The notes under the pieces: generated by a model
Database searches by the model: none
Seen by the model: the letters and a program-made list of their open reading frames with translations, nothing else
Told to the model about the DNA's origin: nothing
NCBI GenBank assembly: GCA_028877215.1
Contig: JAPPFJ010000035.1
Coordinates: forward strand, 248,001-312,000
Origin: Gemmatimonadota bacterium
Lineage (GTDB): Bacteria; Latescibacterota; UBA2968; GCA-2709665
Direction: 5' to 3'
Length of the DNA stretch: 64,000 bases
Shown here: in pieces, positions 35,122 through 44,228 of the stretch
Layout of the letters: each line of letters begins with the position of its first letter
Position numbering within the stretch: position 1 is the stretch's first letter
Made by a program: the position numbers and the translations under genes

Positions 35122-35634
35122 TCACGCCCACTCCGCCCTGGCGTGCCTGATGCGCGCCTTGACCGCTGCCGTTTCCCGCTCCGCCACGGCATCGAAAAGC
35201 GCTCCGACCTCTTTCCGAAGGTTCGGATTCCCCTTGGCCAGCACGCCGAGCCCGTTGTACGCCCAGGCCCGAATGAAGGCGCGCGTCGAGCCGACCAGCC
35301 TGTTGAGAGTCCGACGCAGCCCCGCCTGACGGTCGGCCGGAATCTCCATGTAAGGCAGCGTCTGCAGCAGGTGCAGAACCGCGTCGGGCGCCTGCACGCG
35401 ATCCAGCAGGTCGATGGCCAGCGCCGCCTGCTTCCCCGTCGGTGCGTCCCCGAGCTCCGCCAAGCACTTGATCACCCAGGTGGCGCCCACCTGAAGCGCC
35501 GGTTCGTCGCTCGCGGCCAGGTCCAGCAGCTGCGGTATTCCCCGGTCGGGCATGTCCCGTACTGCGTCCGCCACCGAGCGGAAGGGCGCGACCCGCTTGC
35601 CGTCGTAGCTTCTGAGCGTCCCCGCTATGTCCAT
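35122..35634 (-). CDS. HEAT-like repeat protein
   Basis: A 170-residue all-helical protein: PQLLDLAASDEPALQVGATW, LAIDLLDRVQAPDAVLHLLQ, LRRTLNRLVGSTRAFIRAWA, RKEVGALFDAVAERETAAVK. This helical repeat pattern is like HEAT or PBS-lyase type repeats, which serve in protein binding. The start at 35634 was chosen as the ATG that begins the folded part; a longer frame continues into repeat C. It is the only intact gene between repeats B and C. No specific function. Confidence 0.6.
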   Translation of the reverse strand: MDIAGTLRSYDGKRVAPFRSVADAVRDMPDRGIPQLLDLAASDEPALQVGATWVIKCLAELGDAPTGKQAALAIDLLDRVQAPDAVLHLLQTLPYMEIPADRQAGLRRTLNRLVGSTRAFIRAWAYNGLGVLAKGNPNLRKEVGALFDAVAERETAAVKARIRHARAEWA

Positions 35635-35713
35635 CGTGGGTCTCCCGTTTCCGAAACGCGCCCGGCTGCCGTTAGCTTCCGATTCTGGCGCGCGTCCCGA
35701 CCTCGCGCGAATC

Positions 35714-35750
35714 GTTTCAATCCTTGTTCTGATGGAAGATTCCCAACGGG
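35714..35750 (+). repeat. Solitary CRISPR-type repeat C
   Basis: A 37-bp unit: GTTTCAATCCTTGTTCTG then ATGGAAGATTCCCAACGGG, taken as the consensus. On the minus strand a frame from the right (RKRSRKKNEEFEEN) runs into the repeat and stops inside it. Confidence 0.7.
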
Positions 35751-35929
35751 TTTTCCTCGAATTCTTCGTTCTTCTTCCGGCTCCGCTTCCTGGTCTGTTG
35801 CGTGTGCGCGCGGTAGACGCCCTGCCGGGCTCGTATGTCCTGAACCTCGGCTTCGTCACCGTCTCTTCCTCGCCCTCCACCTCGTACTCCTGCCACAGGA
35901 AATAGACGCGGTGCGCCTATGCGCAAAAT

Positions 35930-36089
35930 AACACAAGCCCGTGGAGTCCTCTCTCTGCACCCCCGCATACGGCACACCCGGTTGGAGGGTCTTCAGCTTG
36001 TCCTTGATCTTCGGCGCCGCCTAGGGGTTCTTCCTTCGCAACTTCCGGACCTGCTTTGCCGCTTTGTTCGTAAACGCATACGCGGCCAT
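35930..36089 (-). pseudogene. Small gene with in-frame stop, second of a pair
   Basis: Starts seven bases after the stop of the 63-residue gene, with GAGG upstream. It reads MAAYAFTNKAAKQVRKLRRK, then a TAG at 36021. In the same frame after the stop comes KIKDKLKTLQPGVPYAG and LCYFAHRR, still protein-like. So this is either a 22-residue peptide or, more likely, a small basic protein broken by one nonsense mutation. Pair size and order (acidic first, basic second) recall toxin-antitoxin modules, but no family is recognised. Confidence 0.35.
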
Positions 36090-36095
36090 ATCCCT

Positions 36096-36287
36096 CTATC
36101 CCGATGGCCCAAAGAGTTCCTCGATGAGTTGCCGGTTCTCTTCGTCCCACAACCGGTAGATACGCCCCGCCGCACGCTCGGCCATGATGAACTGCGCACG
36201 GGCACTTATCGCTTCGGCCTCATCGATAGCATCTTCAGCGGCCTCACCATCGGCAATGCGCTGTATCTTCTCATCGGTCTTGTTCAT
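36096..36287 (-). CDS. Small acidic helical protein, first of a pair
   Basis: A 63-residue protein: KIQRIADGEAAEDAIDEAEA, then RAQFIMAERAAGRIYRLWDE and LIEELFGPSG. It has a good AGAGGAAC ribosome site. It is the first gene of a two-gene unit between repeats C and D. The size and acidic nature would suit an antitoxin, which is only a guess. Confidence 0.5.
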   Translation of the reverse strand: MNKTDEKIQRIADGEAAEDAIDEAEAISARAQFIMAERAAGRIYRLWDEENRQLIEELFGPSG

Positions 36288-36338
36288 AGCACAAGTTCCT
36301 CTCGGTTCTTCCGCCACAACCTGTGATAGCGTTTTCGA

Positions 36339-36375
36339 GGTTCAATCCTTGTTCTTATGTAAGATCCCCAACGGG
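36339..36375 (+). repeat. Solitary CRISPR-type repeat D
   Basis: A 37-bp unit beginning GGTTCAATCCTTGTTCT and ending CCCCAACGGG, with about five differences from unit C. A minus-strand frame from the right (LVHLYRTIARRYPYSANSRY) ends inside it. Confidence 0.6.
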
Positions 36376-36533
36376 CACTGCTCCGACAGTTGCATGCGCA
36401 TAACCCGTGCAGCCGCCAGCACCCCACGGAGGGTATCGACTGTTCGCCGAATAGGGGTAACGTCGAGCAATCGTCCGATAGAGGTGCACGAGAGCTTCCC
36501 TCATGACTGTGGCATCGCAGCGACTGTTACCGA

Positions 36534-36977
36534 TCAATTGTCGCCGATGGCATCGGATGCCGTGATCTGCCGTTTCGCTGCGCTGGCGATCGTGAGAATG
36601 GCGCCACAGACGAGCAATGGCAGTCCCCAGGAGAGCTGAACGGATTGCACGGCTATCTCGGCGAGCCCGGCAAAAGGATTGCCAGCAAGCTCAGCTTGCA
36701 TCTTTGAGGTGGCCGTGTTGATTGCCTGCTGGAATCGAATGAACATGAAGCCAATCAGCACCAGAGACCCAAATCCCGAGATCCAGTTCCACCGATACCG
36801 ACCGGTCAGTGTGGCGACGATAGTCGAGATCCCGAGTAGAAGCACGATGGTGCCATCGCCCCTGCCATTCTGGAAGTACGACTGACTTCCCATGATTGGA
36901 ATTGTGATAATGGGAGCGAACACCCCAATCACGCAGATGGCACCCCCGACTAAACCAAGAACTGTGCGCGTATTCAT
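36534..36977 (-). CDS. Four-helix membrane protein of unknown function
   Basis: A 147-residue protein with hydrophobic segments at the N-terminus (TVLGLVGGAICVIGVFAPII), in the middle (GTIVLLLGISTIVATLTG and WISGFGSLVLIGFMFIRF) and near the C-terminus (LSWGLPLLVCGAILTIAS). GGAGAGAG before the ATG at 36977 supports this start. Similar small inner-membrane proteins are common and unnamed. It lies just right of repeat D. Confidence 0.65.
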   Translation of the reverse strand: MNTRTVLGLVGGAICVIGVFAPIITIPIMGSQSYFQNGRGDGTIVLLLGISTIVATLTGRYRWNWISGFGSLVLIGFMFIRFQQAINTATSKMQAELAGNPFAGLAEIAVQSVQLSWGLPLLVCGAILTIASAAKRQITASDAIGDN

Positions 36978-37309
36978 GTCTCTCTCCATTTGTCTTATGT
37001 ACGATACATGGACGCGACAACCCCGAACTCTTAGCTTGGTCTACACCTTTATCAGGATGCGATCATCACCTAGAATTCACCTCTAAGAAGTGCCGCCAAA
37101 CCTCTACAATAGTGTGGGCTGGTCCCGATGATACACAGGTTTCGATTCACACCACCACCGAGGTGACAGTAGTAAAGACGCGGCTTTACGAATTGCCAAA
37201 TCTCAACAGATCTGACCAACGGGCCCGCTGTCTTTATTAGAATAAACCAAGGCGAGCCGGAAATCCCATGGACACCAAACTGTACTGGAACTCGGACCCA
37301 CGCTGTTGG
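36978..37309. other. Intergenic stretch without visible features
   Basis: About 330 bp between the membrane protein and the helicase end. No supported gene, repeat or RNA. Confidence 0.4.
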
Positions 37310-39409
37310 TCATTCCCATGTGTTCAATTCACAGCCGAAACCCATCTCAGTTACAAAGCGGCTGATTGGAGCGTCAGCAGTAGTAAGCATAATGACCTTT
37401 CGGCGTGCACGAGTAAAGGCCACATAGAATAACCGTCGCTCGGCCTCCAATTTTCGCTGGTCGTCGATGCTCCTTGAGTGGGGCCACACGTTTTCAACTG
37501 TATCCAATAGAATGACTGTATCGAATTCTTTTCCCTTTGCCCGTGTAGCAGTCATAAGATGGAGCGGTCTTTCCAGGATACTGGCGAGTTCGCTGGTATT
37601 GTCCTCGTTATTCTCGAACGTCCGGTACTCCTTCAGCCTGTTCTTGGCGTTCTCAAGCCTTTCAATCAGACTATCTGCACTCATTTCTTCACCCTCAGCT
37701 ATCTGCGCAAGTTGCTCAAGCGGCGGGGCGATGTACCAGACATCGGTTTCGGATTTGTCGATGTCGAAGCGCAGTCCCGTAAATTGCTTGTCTATCAAGC
37801 GGAGCCCATCGGCTACAGTGCCGGCGTTGATAAACCCGCTCGCGGCCTCGTACAGCTGTCGGTGGGTCTTGCCTCTTAGCTTTTGTCCGTCGTATCCCTC
37901 AATCGCTGCAGTCGCCTGTCTGACGCTGCGCGGGCGTTCTCGGTAGAGGTATTCGCTCAAGTTAGACCGATCCCGCTTATTCAGAGGGTAGAGCTTGATC
38001 AGATCGCAGACTTGGATCGCATGATCTGTCGCTTGTTGCGGGCGCACGATGTCTTCTGACTGCTCCCAAATATCCAGTAATTTGACAAGGTCATCGAATG
38101 CCTTACTGCTGAAGATGTCAAGATCCGCAGCAGTACTGAATGGCGCGCCATCGCTGGCAAAGTATACCTCGTACGGTATCAACTGCCGACGCAGCCGCCC
38201 GATGACCGCAACCTTTCCGGGGGTCTCGACCGACCTTGCGATTTCCGTTACGAACTCAAGGCGCTCGGTAATACTGGCTTTATTAACTACACTTACCTCC
38301 GCTGTATCGGCATCCTCAGCGGCTGCGATTTTCTTGACGCGTCGGTTCTCATTGTTGGCGATAAGCCTTTGAGACAAATCGACGATATTTCGCGGCGCAC
38401 GGTAGTTTACTGACAGTTCGTAGTCAGTGAACGAAGCCCCAAAGTACTCGTCTGGATGCAGTATGTACTCCGGGCTCGCTCCTCGCCATTCGAAGATCGC
38501 CTGGTCATCATCTCCAACGACAGTAATCGTCGCCTGATTCCGTTCAACGAGCGCCTCGACGAGTTGAAGGTCCAGTGGATTGATGTCTTGGAACTCGTCT
38601 ACCAGAATGTGGTTGTAACGGGCGGCGCCGTGAAGTAGTGGTCTCGCCTTGCCATCGTGGTCGACCGGCTTCATATCCAGATATGTCCAGTACTTTTGGT
38701 CCTCGAAAGTGAACGTGGACTCCTCAAGTAGGCGTCGGGTTGCTTCACGCCAGAATACAAAGAAGTGATCGTAGAACTGCTTGATGCTTGGCGCAGCCTC
38801 CTCCGGGTCGTCGCTCCCCCTTGGGGGCTCCAAGACGTTGATGCCCATGAGCAGTTCAAACTGCTCCCTCATCCTGCGAGACAGTCCTTGCTGCGCTAGA
38901 GCGGCAAAGTGGTTCTCAACGCGATCACGATTAGTGTCCCTTGTGTGGTCGAATCCCATTGCCTTCAGGTTGTCCATGACGTTCATAAGTGTCCTGGTGG
39001 CGCTCTTGTTGTTGTTAATAGCTTCCTCGATGCGCCGCCTGCCGTTCCAGACCGGGCGCAACTGGTTAAGCATGGCGAAGTGCAATTCGGTTTTGTTGGT
39101 CAGCAGCTTGGGGTTGCGCACCTGATCGCGGATTCGTTGCCAGCCGTAGGCGTTCAGGGTTGTCGTACGGATGTGGTCACGGACGGATTCGAACTCAGGA
39201 TCTTGGAAAAGCCGCTCCCTTAACTCAGCCGTCGCTGTCTTCGTGAAGGTGACGATCAAAAAGCGATGAGTACTCTCCGACCGCATAAAAAGCTCTCTGC
39301 ACCGATGCAACAAGGAAAGCGTTTTCCCGCAGCCGGCAGGCGCGAGTAGACGGATATTCCTGCTTGGAGAAATACAAAACTCCAACTGTGAATGATCGAG
39401 TTGAATCAT
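37310..39409 (-). CDS. UvrD/Rep-type superfamily 1 helicase
   Basis: A 699-residue ATP-driven DNA helicase. Walker A is LLAPAGCGKT (residues 21-30). Motif Ia is VTFTKTA, Walker B is VDEFQD (270-275), motif III is VVGDDDQAIFEWRGA, and the C-terminal motifs include LMTATRAKGKEFDTVILLD (motif V) and RLFYVAFTRARRKVIM (motif VI). Length is on the short side for UvrD, and no nuclease domain is visible. GGAGGA precedes the ATG. It lies 127 bp from the far end of the CRISPR array and in the same direction as the array. A role in repair or in defence is possible, but nothing ties it directly to the cas genes. Confidence 0.88.
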   Translation of the reverse strand: MIQLDHSQLEFCISPSRNIRLLAPAGCGKTLSLLHRCRELFMRSESTHRFLIVTFTKTATAELRERLFQDPEFESVRDHIRTTTLNAYGWQRIRDQVRNPKLLTNKTELHFAMLNQLRPVWNGRRRIEEAINNNKSATRTLMNVMDNLKAMGFDHTRDTNRDRVENHFAALAQQGLSRRMREQFELLMGINVLEPPRGSDDPEEAAPSIKQFYDHFFVFWREATRRLLEESTFTFEDQKYWTYLDMKPVDHDGKARPLLHGAARYNHILVDEFQDINPLDLQLVEALVERNQATITVVGDDDQAIFEWRGASPEYILHPDEYFGASFTDYELSVNYRAPRNIVDLSQRLIANNENRRVKKIAAAEDADTAEVSVVNKASITERLEFVTEIARSVETPGKVAVIGRLRRQLIPYEVYFASDGAPFSTAADLDIFSSKAFDDLVKLLDIWEQSEDIVRPQQATDHAIQVCDLIKLYPLNKRDRSNLSEYLYRERPRSVRQATAAIEGYDGQKLRGKTHRQLYEAASGFINAGTVADGLRLIDKQFTGLRFDIDKSETDVWYIAPPLEQLAQIAEGEEMSADSLIERLENAKNRLKEYRTFENNEDNTSELASILERPLHLMTATRAKGKEFDTVILLDTVENVWPHSRSIDDQRKLEAERRLFYVAFTRARRKVIMLTTADAPISRFVTEMGFGCELNTWE

Positions 39410-39536
39410 CGTCTGATGTCCTCCATTGGTGAAATGAAGCGGCTTTTTCCAAATCCTTGTTTATTACCTCGAAACCTTGACTTATCGCCATCAAATTTGT
39501 CGGTTGCCATTCGACGGTTACTCGGATGTATCCACA

Positions 39537-41787
39537 ACTTCAATCCGCTCCCCCCACCGAAGTGAGGGGAGATGATATCGTGATCGGATCGACAGCCGTT
39601 TTGCGCGATGTTTCAATCCGCACCCCCCACCGAAGTGAGGGGAGATCAATACACCCGGAAACGTCCTGCACTCGCTTCGACCTGTTTCAATCCGCTCCCC
39701 CCACCGAAGTGAGGGGAGATCCTGGAGTACCGCATCCGCAGGAACCAGCCCTTCCGACATGTTTCAATCCGCTCCCCCCACCGAAGTGAGGGGAGATTGC
39801 ATGGCTGTTGGGACGAAATAACAGGCCTGGAATATGTTTCAATCCGCTCCCCCCACCGAAGTGAGGGGAGATGTCATTGTGGACAGCCCGTGGAAATGGA
39901 TCTCGTGGCCGTTTCAATCCGCTCCCCCCACCGAAGTGAGGGGAGATCCACTGAAGAAACCCCTTATGCCGTGATTATCATTCAGGTTTCAATCCGCTCC
40001 CCCCACCGAAGTGAGGGGAGATAACCAGCTATCGCAATAGCTGGATTGATTGGATTGTTTCAATCCGCTCCCCCCACCGAAGTGAGGGGAGATTCCAGTG
40101 CGTTTCATCAGGCGGCTTGTTGTCTGCACTGTTTCAATCCGCTCCCCCCACCGAAGTGAGGGGAGATCCCGACCGCGACGGCCCGACAAACACGACGTCA
40201 CCCGTGTTTCAATCCGCTCCCCCCACCGAAGTGAGGGGAGATGCTATCGGCGCCACCATCAAATGGACGGCGTCCATGCTGTTTCAATCCGCTCCCCCCA
40301 CCGAAGTGAGGGGAGATAGGTGCTGTCGAACGGTATCAACGCCGGCAACAGTGTTTCAATCCGCTCCCCCCACCGAAGTGAGGGGAGATTGCTTTGTGTC
40401 CGTGATCTTGTAGGTATCGGCGCCGAAGTTTCAATCCGCTCCCCCCACCGAAGTGAGGGGAGATAATAGCTGCATTGCCTGCACTTGCCAAGAATCCCCA
40501 TGTTTCAATCCGCTCCCCCCACCGAAGTGAGGGGAGATCAAGCGTATTCCCGCTATTATCATCGCCCCACAATATTGTTTCAATCCGCTCCCCCCACCGA
40601 AGTGAGGGGAGATTTCCCGCCAGCCGTTGCGGATCAGCTTTGAAATAGGTTTCAATCCGCTCCCCCCACCGAAGTGAGGGGAGATACAATCCAGCGTCAA
40701 GCAGCTTCGCGCCGTTGATCGTGTTTCAATCCGCTCCCCCCACCGAAGTGAGGGGAGATCCCAGAATTTCTCCACTGACGACCAGGGCAACATCGAGGTT
40801 TCAATCCGCTCCCCCCACCGAAGTGAGGGGAGATTGAACGTATTCGAGCGCTTTCTGTGGAGTTATAAAGTTTCAATCCGCTCCCCCCACCGAAGTGAGG
40901 GGAGATTCCACCAGTCGGCACGCTCCGGCGCCGCCACGATAAGTTTCAATCCGCTCCCCCCACCGAAGTGAGGGGAGATCGGCTAACTGGGATCGCTTCC
41001 GCGATCTGGCCAGGCCTGTTTCAATCCGCTCCCCCCACCGAAGTGAGGGGAGATAACAGCAAGTCGACGGCCTCTCGTCAATCTGGGCCGAAGTTTCAAT
41101 CCGCTCCCCCCACCGAAGTGAGGGGAGATCAGTGAAGCGGCTTGCGGGTGCTCGCTGGGTGCTCGCTGTTTCAATCCGCTCCCCCCACCGAAGTGAGGGG
41201 AGATTTTCCCGTCTGATCCGTTGACGGGCTTGATTGCTTTGTTTCAATCCGCTCCCCCCACCGAAGTGAGGGGAGATGTTTGGAGTCCATACAGGGCTTA
41301 CAGGGCTATAGGTTTCAATCCGCTCCCCCCACCGAAGTGAGGGGAGATCTCCGGGAGATAGCGATATTGTTGGGTGCCATCAAAGTTTCAATCCGCTCCC
41401 CCCACCGAAGTGAGGGGAGATCGGGGAGCGCGTGGTAAATGCAATTGGTTTCACACGGTTTCAATCCGCTCCCCCCACCGAAGTGAGGGGAGATTGCTGT
41501 GTCGGGGCGCACCTTGCCAACTTTTTCGCGGTGTTTCAATCCGCTCCCCCCACCGAAGTGAGGGGAGATCTGGAACGGCGACGTCGCCCCGTTGATCCCT
41601 TCGTTGTTTCAATCCGCTCCCCCCACCGAAGTGAGGGGAGATCCCCTTGCCCCCCCGATTTCCCTATGATGATATAGTTTCAATCCGCTCCCCCCACCGA
41701 AGTGAGGGGAGATCGGCCATACTCTTGCGAGTATCACGCCTTGTCTTGCGGTTTCAATCCGCTCCCCCCACCGAAGTGAGGGGAGAT
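39537..41787 (-). CRISPR. Type I-C CRISPR array, 31 repeats and 30 spacers
   Basis: The 37-bp repeat reads, on the plus strand, GTTTCAATCCGCTCCCCCCA then CCGAAGTGAGGGGAGAT. The minus-strand form ends in GGATTGAAAC, as in type I-C crRNA handles. Repeat starts run from 39537 to 41751; spacers are 34-40 bp. The inner part (CTCCCC...GGGGAG) forms a hairpin. The unit at 39537 is changed at its end (ACTT for GTTT) and the one at 39610 has CACC for CTCC, while those near 41787 are perfect. This shows that 39537 is the old, leader-distal end and transcription goes leftward. The array follows cas2 in the same direction, about 180 bp away. One spacer (41130-41167) contains an internal tandem GGGTGCTCGCT. 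Spacer sources cannot be told without a search. Confidence 0.98.
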
Positions 41788-41967
41788 GCTGGTTGCTACA
41801 ACCAGCAGAGTGACAACAATTTACGACTATCGATGCGCGATCCTCGGGTATGTACAACAAAAAGACTGGTTTCATCCGCGGTGGACCGCCGTAACCCGTT
41901 GTTATGCATAGGGTTTTCCGCTCCGCGAAACCAGCGCCAGAATTCCGTTACTCTAAGTTCGCGCAAC
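41788..41967 (-). promoter_or_regulatory. Probable CRISPR leader
   Basis: The 180 bp between the newest repeat and the end of cas2, on the side where new spacers enter. It is less GC-rich than the genes and contains no gene. A promoter for the array and the adaptation signal are expected here from the general behaviour of type I systems; no exact box was identified. Confidence 0.6.
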
Positions 41968-42255
41968 CTACAAGACCAGTGGACTCGACAGGTCCACCGG
42001 TTTACTGATACCGTGATGTTCTGTCTCCTTTCCAGTGTCTTCGTCCAGGTGGTAGATTCGAAGCGAGTCATGCTCGGAGTCAATTTCCCTTAATAGACGC
42101 TCCCTGAGCACTGCCCATTCTGTTCTTCCGACTTTACACTCAAACAACGACTTTTGAACCCGAACACCGAAATCCTGGCAGGCCCTCGCCACGCGGCGCA
42201 GTCGTTTTTGCCCGGCCCGGTCAATCGTCGAGACGTCGTACGCGATCAATTTCAA
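41968..42255 (-). CDS. cas2: CRISPR-associated protein Cas2
   Basis: A 95-residue subunit of the spacer-integration complex. It has the ferredoxin-like N-terminus LIAYDVSTIDRAGQKRLRRV with the conserved Asp, followed by GVRVQKSLFECKVGR and LRIYHLDE, standard for type I-C Cas2. It is the last gene before the array. A 230-bp gap separates it from cas1, whereas most other neighbours in the operon overlap or nearly touch. Confidence 0.95.
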   Translation of the reverse strand: MKLIAYDVSTIDRAGQKRLRRVARACQDFGVRVQKSLFECKVGRTEWAVLRERLLREIDSEHDSLRIYHLDEDTGKETEHHGISKPVDLSSPLVL

Positions 42256-42485
42256 TTCGCACTCCTACAAAGAAACAGGCGACATCTAACCTTGATTCGT
42301 AAGTCTTCGGGGACGTTAATTCGAATATGTGCTTGTAAATAAAGGCGATTAAACGGCGGATTACCAGGATACACCAGGTCACTGGACGTGAAGGGAAAAA
42401 ACGTCATTCTATACGTCGATATCGCCCCGTTTCGGAGGGTTTTATCGCGTCGCCGCGTTGTTGTTTTTTCGGATTGAGGCTAACT

Positions 42486-43547
42486 TCACTTCGGCATGTA
42501 CGGAATGTAGTCTGGAATATCGCCGCGGAGCTTTCGGGCAAGCAGCCTGGCTTGAATGCTGAACACCTGCCCCAACCGGACATTCTCCTTGAACAACGCG
42601 TGCTTTACCTCGGCTTGCTTGCGCCGTTGCCACGCCTGGATAACCTCTCGTCTGCCATGATCGGTAAACTCTACGGCGCCGCCTTCTCGCTCGAGAAAGT
42701 GCCGTGGCTCAATCTGCCGCCGATTAATGAGGGTCAATGCGAGGCGCTCCGCCAGACAGGGCCGGAACTCTTCCATCAGGTCCAGGGCGCATGCCGGTCT
42801 ACCCGCCCGGGTGGCATGGAGCCAACCCACGTACGGATCCAACCCCGCTGTGGTCAACGCGGCCAAACAGTCGTGGCGTACCAGCGCATAAATGAAGGAC
42901 AAGAGGCAGTTTACACGATCGCGAGGAGGACGGCGTGAGCGGTTCAAAAACCTGAAATCTTCTCGTTGCTGTTTGAGCATGTATTGAAATGCCGCATAAT
43001 TGACCCTGGCGCCCAGACCCTCCATACCCCTGATCGGGTCCAGTGCTTCCCGAAGCCCGCAATCCGGTTCCGGAGGTGCGGCATTTCCAAGTTTCCGGAT
43101 CAGCCGGGCGAGTCCATTAGCGGCTCCTGCCAACTCTTTGCGATCCGAATCCGCATCGGCTTCGCGGCCGGACCGCAAGAGATTGGCACGCGAGTTCTGC
43201 AATTTCCCGGCAACGAACTGTCGTGCAATACAGGATGCCTCCAGCGGGCTGTCCGCGGCCGCGTACTGCGCCCGGCGCAGAAGGTAACGGGTGTCTCCGC
43301 TTCCCAGAACCTGCGCCAACAGATGCCCGCTCTCCGTGTGATAATGGACCGCTACCTGGTGCCGCCAACACAGGGCCATTGCGGGAGGCGTAACCACAAC
43401 CCGACCGAACGCGCAGATGCTTTCCAGGTGATGAATCGGCACTGTCAGCCGGGTCTGTTTCTCTATCTCGACCCGAAGCGTCAAATGATCCCTGTGAACT
43501 ACTGTACCCCGTGTCGTCAGGTAGAGCGTATTCTGGATGATGGCCAT
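42486..43547 (-). CDS. cas1: CRISPR-associated endonuclease Cas1
   Basis: A 353-residue integrase that inserts new spacers with Cas2. N-terminal beta domain (NTLYLTTRGTVVHRDHLTLR), then the helical catalytic domain with NCLLSFIYALVRHDCLAALT, GLDPYVGWLHATRAGRPACA (catalytic His in WLH) and LDLMEEFRP (catalytic acidic residue). Length is normal for type I-C. It lies 41 bp after cas4. Confidence 0.96.
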   Translation of the reverse strand: MAIIQNTLYLTTRGTVVHRDHLTLRVEIEKQTRLTVPIHHLESICAFGRVVVTPPAMALCWRHQVAVHYHTESGHLLAQVLGSGDTRYLLRRAQYAAADSPLEASCIARQFVAGKLQNSRANLLRSGREADADSDRKELAGAANGLARLIRKLGNAAPPEPDCGLREALDPIRGMEGLGARVNYAAFQYMLKQQREDFRFLNRSRRPPRDRVNCLLSFIYALVRHDCLAALTTAGLDPYVGWLHATRAGRPACALDLMEEFRPCLAERLALTLINRRQIEPRHFLEREGGAVEFTDHGRREVIQAWQRRKQAEVKHALFKENVRLGQVFSIQARLLARKLRGDIPDYIPYMPK

Positions 43548-43588
43548 GATATGTGCCTATACATCGTTCCCTCAGCGACCAGGCGACT

Positions 43589-44209
43589 TCAGCCGCTCGT
43601 GTCGAACACCTCCCGAGCTGCCTGTGCAAGGGTGGACGGAACACTTGAAATCTCCGGCAGGCAATGGTCAAACAGCGAGCACTCCGAACATTGAGGTTTA
43701 TGGACGGCCCGCGGGAGACTGTTCTCTTCAATCAGCCGGTGCAAGGCCTCTACGGCCTCCTCGCTAAGCCGACGGAGGTCTTCTGTGAATTCAACCTCCC
43801 GCCGGCGCTTGCTCCTTGCATGGAAGATGGCCCCTCGTGGAACATCCACCCCAAACATCTCTTCCAGGCACATGGCTTGTGCGCACAACTGCGCGTCGTC
43901 GTTGTCGAACCTACGGCGTCGGCCTTTCTTGTATTCAACTGGAACCAACGAGCCGTTTGGATGCCGCTCGACAATGTCGCACTTTCCATTGAGCCCGAGG
44001 CGTTCCGACCAGACGGGCAGTGCCCGTAGCAAGGTCACGCCCTTGACAGTCTCGTAGCCAGAAACGTCGGTCTGGTCATGGACACTATCGCCGACCACGG
44101 TATGCACGTTAGTCCCACGCACCCCCTCGATTACTTTCAATGCCGCCCTACGGTCGCAATAGAGGAAGTCGTTTATGAGCGAGAGGGGGACGGGATCGGG
44201 AGGATTCAT
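43589..44209 (-). CDS. cas4: CRISPR-associated exonuclease Cas4
   Basis: A 206-residue RecB-family nuclease that trims prespacers and helps choose the PAM. Features are the first cysteine in NDFLYCDRRAALK, the nuclease motifs GLNGKCDIVE (GxxD) and PVEYKKGRRR (ExK), and the C-terminal cluster CSECSLFDHC, which with the first Cys holds an iron-sulfur cluster. It starts 19 bp after cas3. Confidence 0.95.
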   Translation of the reverse strand: MNPPDPVPLSLINDFLYCDRRAALKVIEGVRGTNVHTVVGDSVHDQTDVSGYETVKGVTLLRALPVWSERLGLNGKCDIVERHPNGSLVPVEYKKGRRRRFDNDDAQLCAQAMCLEEMFGVDVPRGAIFHARSKRRREVEFTEDLRRLSEEAVEALHRLIEENSLPRAVHKPQCSECSLFDHCLPEISSVPSTLAQAAREVFDTSG

Positions 44210-44228
44210 AACGCAAGGTGGTCTCCAT

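Noticed and set aside
34891-35931. Long plus-strand frame of 346 codons spanning repeats B and C
   Set aside because: Arg/His/Pro-rich shadow of the HEAT-like gene on the other strand; GC-rich DNA makes such frames common.
39421-39536. Possible extra CRISPR repeat with AAATCCTTGTT before the array
   Set aside because: Only eleven bases resemble the solitary repeats; the rest does not match.
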